The notes beneath the pieces are model-generated. The model was not told where the DNA came from and searched no databases. It was given only the letters and a program-made list of their open reading frames with translations. A stretch of 64,000 bases of DNA from JAFGSI01 sp041287425 (lineage in GTDB: Bacteria; Chloroflexota; Anaerolineae; Anaerolineales; Villigracilaceae). A program made the translations under genes and the position numbers. Positions 60,101-64,000 of the stretch are shown one piece after another. Each line of letters opens with the position of its first letter. The first letter of the stretch is position 1. The DNA is taken from assembly GCA_041287425.1 (NCBI GenBank), contig JBEULG010000040.1, forward strand, positions 62,001 to 126,000. Reading direction: 5' to 3'.

Positions 60101-60424
60101 CGCCGTCTGCAGGTCTTTGTTCCCGAGGTGGCCGGCGGCTTCTATTATGTCACTGCCGCCTGGCCGGTGGAGGGCTGGTACGGTCAGTCGCTGGAGAACA
60201 AGCCGTTTGTGGCGGTCGGGGCAGACGGCCGTATCTATCTCACCGACCCGGAGGCCTGCCGCGTCATCGAGTTGGACGAGGAGGGACGGGTGAGCCGCGT
60301 CTGGGGCGGCTGTGGCGGCGAGTTGCGATTGCCCGACGGCCTGGCTCTCGACGGCCAGGGCGGGCTATGGGTCGGCGACGCCGGCAGCGGCAGGCTGTTC
60401 TACCTTCGGTTGGATGAGCCGTAG
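57119..60424 (+). CDS. TIGR03663-type membrane glycosyltransferase fused to NHL repeats
   Basis: The protein has 1101 residues. The first loop ISHDEVNHVVPAYAFY, then YDPLSHGPLQFHMMALSYFLFG and DDFTSRIPAA, match the TIGR03663 (Agl23-associated, GT-C fold) family, and about 12 membrane segments follow. From about residue 820 to the end, NHL-type beta-propeller repeats appear (GPRAIAVAPDGSLYVADSRN, EPWGVAVSPDGRYVYVCDTW, GPRGVAVDSSGRVYVADTGN). GT-C enzymes transfer sugars from lipid carriers outside the membrane. The propeller may bind substrate or partner. It is likely leaderless. Confidence 0.85.
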   Translation: MSAPAKQRPALLDTPLERWIPFNLETLTIAVIFLAAVVSRFYDLGARAISHDEVNHVVPAYAFYQNGNYSYDPLSHGPLQFHMMALSYFLFGDDDFTSRIPAATFSVAVVLVGMLLFRRYFGRAGAIAAGLMLLISPFMLYYGRYARNEVYIVMWGLLTLYAILRYLEKGERWALFLFTAANAFHFVDKATSYIFAAMELIFLAVYLLDRLTRREWPRPRLRQAFIILLSLSILLWAGAAGVYLEGQRQAAASAALSAPLPDEQATFEPVLARGVRAAALAMGALGLILAAAAAVTLGRGLGWDEIRRERSFDLAWLLGTLILPLLAAIVPALLGRLPPAALERLPAWLQPWNPRDYLFVWPGWDLAAIFSIPLVRTLLVILVLTGVAIWLGRWWNRQQWPLHVALFYVPFVLFYTSFFTNPAGLWGGFTGALGYWMEQQAVMRGGQPWYYYAFLQIPLYEFLPALGVLVAAGIAASRRLWQSRPGAPFESGQGEAQPVPVVALCVFWSLASLVALTLAGEKMPWLTIHIALPMILTTAWAVGWLVEGAGRPGVRGGGGILRVAMIGLFAVLALFTARAAYRAAYLFYDYPYEYLVYAHGTPDAKATYEEIAELSERITGGADLVVAYDNNVRYSYWWYMRHFPNRLDYNTEPSRDLRRAVVIVASPETIAQLGPVVRDDYYAFNYNRLWWPNLDYWSLKWENIEFEYQSQAGYDQPLTLPRYLQFAWRHIQPFFTDPAVRSAVWQIWFNRDYREWAALRASNAYTLTNWGVAERMTLYLRKDVNSLIWNYGSAAGEPVVEAVDPYQALTLPFEPERALGGEGSAAGQFLGPRAIAVAPDGSLYVADSRNHRIQHLSPEGEVLHVWGGPGSGPGQFNEPWGVAVSPDGRYVYVCDTWNHRVQQFTASGRFLRAWGFFGTGESPQALYGPRGVAVDSSGRVYVADTGNKRILVFDAGGNYLTQIGSPGFAPGQFDEPVGVAVGADGLVYVSDTWNRRLQVFVPEVAGGFYYVTAAWPVEGWYGQSLENKPFVAVGADGRIYLTDPEACRVIELDEEGRVSRVWGGCGGELRLPDGLALDGQGGLWVGDAGSGRLFYLRLDEP

Positions 60425-60722
60425 AGGGCAGCCTTTCGACCAGGGGGAAGAAGCATCGAATTTCGCGAAGGACGCGAAGTCTTTGCCGGGGAAGAAGCAT
60501 CGAATTTCGCGGATGGCGCGAAGACTTTTCGCAACATTCATGCGACCTTGTCGGGAATAGCCGCCAGGAGGCAGAGAATGCCAGGAACATTCTAAAGTCG
60601 CCCGGAAAAGCCCTGGGCGGCTTTCTCGTCTGCTTTGGCGCCTTGGCGGAAAATGATTGCCGATTGGGTCTCATATTCCATGCCAGGAATGGGCCGCTTG
60701 TGAGTGCCGCCAAAAGGTCGAA
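60425..60722. other. Gap between convergent genes
   Basis: Besides the tandem repeat, this stretch shows no clear gene, promoter or terminator. A GAAAAGCCCTGGGCGGCTTTCTC near-hairpin lies around 60604. Confidence 0.4.
60444..60532. repeat. Tandem 44-bp direct repeat
   Basis: Two units start with GGGGAAGAAGCATCGAATTT at 60444 and 60488. They share a GCGAAGGACGCGAAG-type core with repeats near feoB and at 33680. Confidence 0.75.
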
Positions 60723-61547
60723 TTACTTCTTTTTTATCTTTTTTCCCGCTGATTTGAGAAGCAGTCCGGCGCGCCAGAAGGCGACCGCTGCCATGCCATG
60801 CGCCAGGACGGCAAAGAAGGGCGGCGTCTGATAGGTGTAATACGTCCAGCATTGACGGGTGGTGCCCCACAACTCCAGGAAATAACCCAGCCCCGAACCG
60901 GCCAGGAAGGTCAGCACGGCCAGGCGGTGGTCGGTGGGGGTGAGAATCAGCAAGCCGCACAGAAGCAGCGCCAGCACGGTGAAGGATTTATCGAAGGTGG
61001 GGGCGGTGAAATAGAGCATGTAGGCGTAAAAGCCAATGAAGATGAGCCAGTAGAGAATCTTGAAGACCGAGGATGCAAGCCGTTCTCTTTTTTGTCCCTG
61101 GGCGGCCTGACGGGTGAAGTGGTTCAACAGCCGCGTCAGGCGGTCGATTGAGAGCGAGGCAATCGGCCAGGCGGGGATAATCCACAGCGGCGGCCGCTCG
61201 GCGGTGTAGTAGAACCACAGATTGGTTTGCGTGCCCCACGACTCGATCACCAGCCCGCCGAAGGTGCCGACGAAGACGATCAGAGCATCGGCGCGCAGGT
61301 CGGCGCGGGCCATGATGGTCAGACTCATGAACAGGAAGATGCCCAGCAACAGCCAGTCCATGTACTGCCACCAGGGGCCATTCCAGTCGATGTAGGCCAT
61401 CGCCGCCTCGGCCAGCGGCCACCAGATGTACACGATGAGGAAGATGATCAGGAAGAATCCGCCCAGCAGGACGGTGCTGTGTTTCGTCCAGCCGAAGAGC
61501 GCCCACAGGCGGCGGAAGACGGAGCAGGGACGGACAGAATCGGCCAT
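60723..61547 (-). CDS. Polytopic membrane protein of unknown function
   Basis: The protein has 274 residues with about eight hydrophobic segments and a Lys-rich C-terminus. Two similar stretches, GTFGGLVIESWGTQTNLWFYYT and GSGLGYFLELWGTTRQCWTYYT (split across helices), suggest an internal duplication with conserved E-x-W-G-T motifs. I do not recognise the family; such repeats occur in small carotenoid- or lipid-related membrane proteins, but that is speculation. It is transcribed alone, divergent from the oxidoreductase gene. Confidence 0.75.
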   Translation of the reverse strand: MADSVRPCSVFRRLWALFGWTKHSTVLLGGFFLIIFLIVYIWWPLAEAAMAYIDWNGPWWQYMDWLLLGIFLFMSLTIMARADLRADALIVFVGTFGGLVIESWGTQTNLWFYYTAERPPLWIIPAWPIASLSIDRLTRLLNHFTRQAAQGQKRERLASSVFKILYWLIFIGFYAYMLYFTAPTFDKSFTVLALLLCGLLILTPTDHRLAVLTFLAGSGLGYFLELWGTTRQCWTYYTYQTPPFFAVLAHGMAAVAFWRAGLLLKSAGKKIKKK

Positions 61548-61607
61548 GAGTGGATTATACTTGAAGGAAGGTTGACTTTATTTGACTGACCAGGAAAGGA
61601 AAAAAAT

Positions 61608-62600
61608 ATGTCCTCCCGTACCCTTCGCTGGGGATTGCTCAGCACGGCCCGCATCAACCGGAAACTGATCGAGCCGCTGCGGATGTCGAAGCGCAACCGT
61701 CTGGCGGCGGTCGCCAGCCGTTCGCAGGAGAAGGCCGAGGCCTATGCCCGTCAGCATCGCATTCCCAAGACTTACGGTTCGTATGAGGCCTTGCTCGCCG
61801 ACCCGCAGGTTGACGTCATTTACAACCCCTTGCCCAATCATCTGCACGCCGAGTGGACGATTCGGGCGCTCGAGGCGGGCAAGCATGTGCTGTGCGAGAA
61901 ACCCCTCGCCCTGAGCCTGGAGGAGGTGGACGCCATCGCTGCCGCAGCCCGGCAGCACGGCCGGGTGGTGGCCGAGGCGTTCATGTACCGCACCCATCCG
62001 CAGACGCTGGAAGTGCAGCGCCTGGTCCAGACCGGCGAATTGGGGGAAATCCGCCTGGTGCGCGGTTCGTTCACCTTCATGCTGGACAACCCCGGCGATT
62101 ACCGTCTCGACCCGGCGATGGGCGGCGGGGCGCTGTGGGATGTCGGCTGTTACCCGCTCAGTTACACGCGTGCCGTCCTCGGGGCCGAGCCGCTGGAAGT
62201 CTTCGGCTGGCAAAGGCTGGGCGAGACCGGTGTTGACCGCGCCTTCGTGGCCCAGATGCGCTTCCCCGGCGAGGTTTTTGCCCAGTTCGATTGCAGTTTC
62301 GACTTGCCCTATCATGTGTTCATGGAAATCGTGGGCAGCGATGCCACCCTCATCATCCGCACGCCGTTCTGCCCCGGCTTGAACGAAAAGTTGTATCTGG
62401 TCGATGAGAGAAAAAAGAAGAAAACCCAAGTGATTCTCGTCAAAGGTTTGCCGCCTTATCTGAGCGAGGTGGAAGATATGGCCGATGCGGTGCTGGAAGG
62501 CAAACCGCCGCTGGTCAGTCTGGCCGACAGCCGGGCGAATACCGCCGCCATCCTGGCGCTGTTCGAATCGGCGCGGACAGGCAGGGCAGTGAAAATTTGA
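61608..62600 (+). CDS. Gfo/Idh/MocA family oxidoreductase
   Basis: The protein has 330 residues. It has an N-terminal Rossmann domain (RWGLLSTARINRKLIEP), then NPLPNHLHAEWTIRALEAGKHVLCEKPLAL with the catalytic-type EKP motif. The second domain contains GGGALWDVGCYPLSYTRAVLG. Members oxidise or reduce sugars, inositol or related compounds with NAD(P). The substrate is not predictable. The start follows AGGAAAGGA. Confidence 0.92.
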   Translation: MSSRTLRWGLLSTARINRKLIEPLRMSKRNRLAAVASRSQEKAEAYARQHRIPKTYGSYEALLADPQVDVIYNPLPNHLHAEWTIRALEAGKHVLCEKPLALSLEEVDAIAAAARQHGRVVAEAFMYRTHPQTLEVQRLVQTGELGEIRLVRGSFTFMLDNPGDYRLDPAMGGGALWDVGCYPLSYTRAVLGAEPLEVFGWQRLGETGVDRAFVAQMRFPGEVFAQFDCSFDLPYHVFMEIVGSDATLIIRTPFCPGLNEKLYLVDERKKKKTQVILVKGLPPYLSEVEDMADAVLEGKPPLVSLADSRANTAAILALFESARTGRAVKI

Positions 62601-62605
62601 ACGGC

Positions 62606-62659
62606 GGGGAAAAGGCTTGGCATTTCCCCACGGCCCCGGCCTTTCCAGGTGACGGGGCC
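62606..62659. terminator. Two hairpins between convergent genes
   Basis: GGGGAAA/TTTCCCC (62606-62629) and GGCCCCG/CGGGGCC (62632-62659), the second followed by CCTTCTTATCC. Confidence 0.65.
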
Positions 62660-62664
62660 CCTTC

Positions 62665-63651
62665 TTATCCGCCGCCGGCGTACACTTCCGGGTTGACGCA
62701 GTGCGGCAGCCGCTCGCCGCGCAGACCGGCCAGCAGGTTCTCGGCGGCCATGCGGGCCATCTGACTGCGCGTCCGCCAGGTGGCGCTGGCGATGTGCGGG
62801 ACGATGACCAGGTTGTCCAGTTCGAGCAGGGGGCTGTCGAGCGGCAGCGGCTCGGGGTCGGTGACGTCCAGGCCGGCGGCGAAGATGCGCCGCGCTTTGA
62901 GTGCTTGATACAGAGCCTGCTGATCCACCACCGGGCCGCGCGAGGTGTTGACCAACACGGCCGTCGGTTTCATTTTGGACAGGAAGTCGGCGTTGACCAG
63001 ATGACGAGTCTGTTCGTTGAGCGGGGTGTGAATGGAGACGAAATCCGATTCGCGCAACAGGGTGTCGAGGTCGGCCGGAGCGGCTTCCAGGCCGGGTTCG
63101 GGGGCGGCCGGGGCAGGGTCGTAGTAGAGAATGCGCATGCCGAAGCCGGCCGCCCGGCGGGCGACGGCGCGGCCGATGCGTCCAAAGCCGACAATGCCCA
63201 GCGTCGCCCCGGCGAAGTCGGCTCCCAGCAGGTACGAGGGTCCCCAGGTCTTCCAGCCGCCGCTGCGGACCTCGCGGCTGCCCTCGACGATGCGCCGCCC
63301 GGCGGCCAGCAGGAGGGCAAAAGCCATGTCGGCGGTGGCGTCGGTCAGAATGCCGGGGGTGTTGCCGACCGGGATGCGGCGGGCGGTGGCAGCCGCGAGG
63401 TCGATGTTGTCCACGCCGACGGCGTGGTTGCTGATGACTTTGAGTTGCGGGCCGGCGGCGTCCAGCACCTCGGCGTCGATGCGGTCGGTCAGCAGGCAGA
63501 GCAGGCCATCCACGCCGCGCACACCTGCGAGCAGGGCCTGGCGGGAGGGCGGCAGTTCGTCGGGCCAGACCTCGGCCTGGCAGACGGCGGTCAGCAGGTC
63601 GAGGCCGGCGGCCGGAATCAGGCGGGTGACGAAGACGCGCGGTTTTTTCAT
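62665..63651 (-). CDS. D-2-hydroxyacid dehydrogenase (glyoxylate/hydroxypyruvate reductase)
   Basis: The protein has 328 residues. The NAD(P) motif is GIVGFGRIGRAVARRA. The catalytic set comprises Arg in VNTSRGPVVDQ, Glu in DVTDPEP and His in VPHIASAT, the D-isomer dehydrogenase triad. NHAVGVDNID and the length match GyaR/HprA-type enzymes that convert glyoxylate or hydroxypyruvate to glycolate or D-glycerate. The start at 63651 has GGAAGGAAA. It is divergent from glycerate kinase, supporting a D-glycerate role. Confidence 0.92.
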   Translation of the reverse strand: MKKPRVFVTRLIPAAGLDLLTAVCQAEVWPDELPPSRQALLAGVRGVDGLLCLLTDRIDAEVLDAAGPQLKVISNHAVGVDNIDLAAATARRIPVGNTPGILTDATADMAFALLLAAGRRIVEGSREVRSGGWKTWGPSYLLGADFAGATLGIVGFGRIGRAVARRAAGFGMRILYYDPAPAAPEPGLEAAPADLDTLLRESDFVSIHTPLNEQTRHLVNADFLSKMKPTAVLVNTSRGPVVDQQALYQALKARRIFAAGLDVTDPEPLPLDSPLLELDNLVIVPHIASATWRTRSQMARMAAENLLAGLRGERLPHCVNPEVYAGGG

Positions 63652-63707
63652 GGCGTTTCCTTCCAGACGGTGTTTCGGCGTTTGTCCTTTAATGCTATCA
63701 TACGAAT

Positions 63708-64000
63708 GTGATTCCCGCCGAGTCATTCCTGACCGAGACGCTGCGCCTGCATCCGCAGGGGCAGGCGGTGGCACGCATCCTGGCAGCGGCGGTCAACGCT
63801 GTCGAGCCGGGGGCGGCCGTGCGGCGCTTCGCGCTCCGCACCGGCCAGAGTCTCACGGTGGCCGGTCAGTCCTACGACCTGGCTTCTTTCCGGCGCGTCT
63901 GCCTGCTGGCGCTGGGCAAGGCAGCCGCCCCGATGGCGGCAGCGCTGGCTGACCTGCTCGGCGAACGGTTGACGGCCGGGCTGGTGGTGACCAAACACGC
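63708..64000 (+). CDS. Glycerate 2-kinase, 5' part only
   Basis: About 97 residues are visible before the window ends. The start is a GTG. LLALGKAAAPMAAALADLLG and GLVVTKH are typical of the N-terminal domain of DUF4147/MOFRL glycerate kinases, which phosphorylate D-glycerate at position 2. No Shine-Dalgarno sequence precedes the GTG. A TATCAT hexamer ends 6 bases upstream, so it may be leaderless. It is divergent from the hydroxyacid dehydrogenase, with 56 bases between the starts. Confidence 0.87.
   Translation, partial: MIPAESFLTETLRLHPQGQAVARILAAAVNAVEPGAAVRRFALRTGQSLTVAGQSYDLASFRRVCLLALGKAAAPMAAALADLLGERLTAGLVVTKH

Noticed and set aside
1..64000. tRNA, rRNA and CRISPR features
   Set aside because: I looked for cloverleaf arms with CCA-type ends, conserved rRNA stretches and regularly spaced 25-40 base repeats and found none. 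The tandem repeats present have two or three units and no spacers.

Overview
The window is GC-rich bacterial DNA carrying about 50 protein-coding genes on both strands. I see no rRNA, tRNA, CRISPR array, integrase or complete insertion sequence. The gene content fits a member of the Chloroflexota, most likely an Anaerolineae-type anaerobe. The reasons are Thr-Pro-rich linkers in secreted proteins and lipoproteins, a TIGR03663-type membrane glycosyltransferase fused to NHL repeats, HdrA-based electron-transfer genes and an abundance of short structured intergenic repeats. This assignment is an inference from gene families, not from a marker gene.

Layout. 1-1548 (minus): a secreted Ig-like-repeat membrane protein, frameshifted and cut by the window edge. 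1776-5248 (plus): an operon of esterase, MFS transporter, metallo-beta-lactamase-fold hydrolase and a conserved protein of unknown function. 5522-6148 (minus): a two-TM coiled-coil protein. 6591-19129 (plus): a co-directional cassette of a two-TM sensor-like protein followed by five different P-loop NTPases, one fused to an OmpR-type DNA-binding domain and two carrying TPR-like arrays. It is followed at 19373-20965 by a radical SAM/SPASM enzyme whose N-terminus carries repeated Asp-Cys-Ala-Cys motifs. This block is the best candidate for an undescribed system. 21083-24566: a beta-hydroxyacid dehydrogenase, a YitT-family protein, a YhhN/TMEM86 protein and Era. 24602-29408: an iron-homeostasis cluster of a DtxR-family repressor divergent from FTR1, FeoA, FeoB and FeoC. 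A broken second feoC start and two kinds of structured repeat lie between feoB and feoC.

29483-33515: an alkyltransferase, an HD protein, a prephenate dehydrogenase-like protein, a GIY-YIG protein, a DUF951 protein and an MGDG-synthase-like glycosyltransferase. 33516-33999: a repeat-rich gap. 34000-38774: two secreted lipoproteins, one with an FGE-sulfatase fold and one an HExxH metallopeptidase. 38962-47569: a tightly coupled five-gene HdrA/Flx-type electron-transfer operon with a CRP/FNR-like box in front. 47718-49376: a ParB-like plus universal-stress fusion. 49683-54605: 6-phosphofructokinase, a DUF3048 lipoprotein, a DUF2085 protein, a DUF4126 protein, a DUF4190 protein, a 52-residue membrane protein and a DUF402-like protein. 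54593-57066: an ABC ATPase divergent from an XRE-cupin regulator that precedes a membrane-anchored triheme cytochrome. 57119-64000: the TIGR03663-NHL protein, a polytopic membrane protein, a Gfo/Idh/MocA oxidoreductase, a glyoxylate/hydroxypyruvate reductase and the start of glycerate 2-kinase.

How the genes work together. The iron genes form a repressor-plus-uptake module with a palindrome between the divergent promoters. The Hdr/Flx genes encode a plausible flavin-based electron-bifurcating complex with two pyridine-nucleotide modules but no HdrB/HdrC. The NTPase cassette looks like a multi-component signal-responsive machine (sensor, switch ATPases, DNA-binding output), but its output is unknown. 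Several starts were moved from the longest open frame to a codon with a Shine-Dalgarno sequence, and three genes look leaderless.
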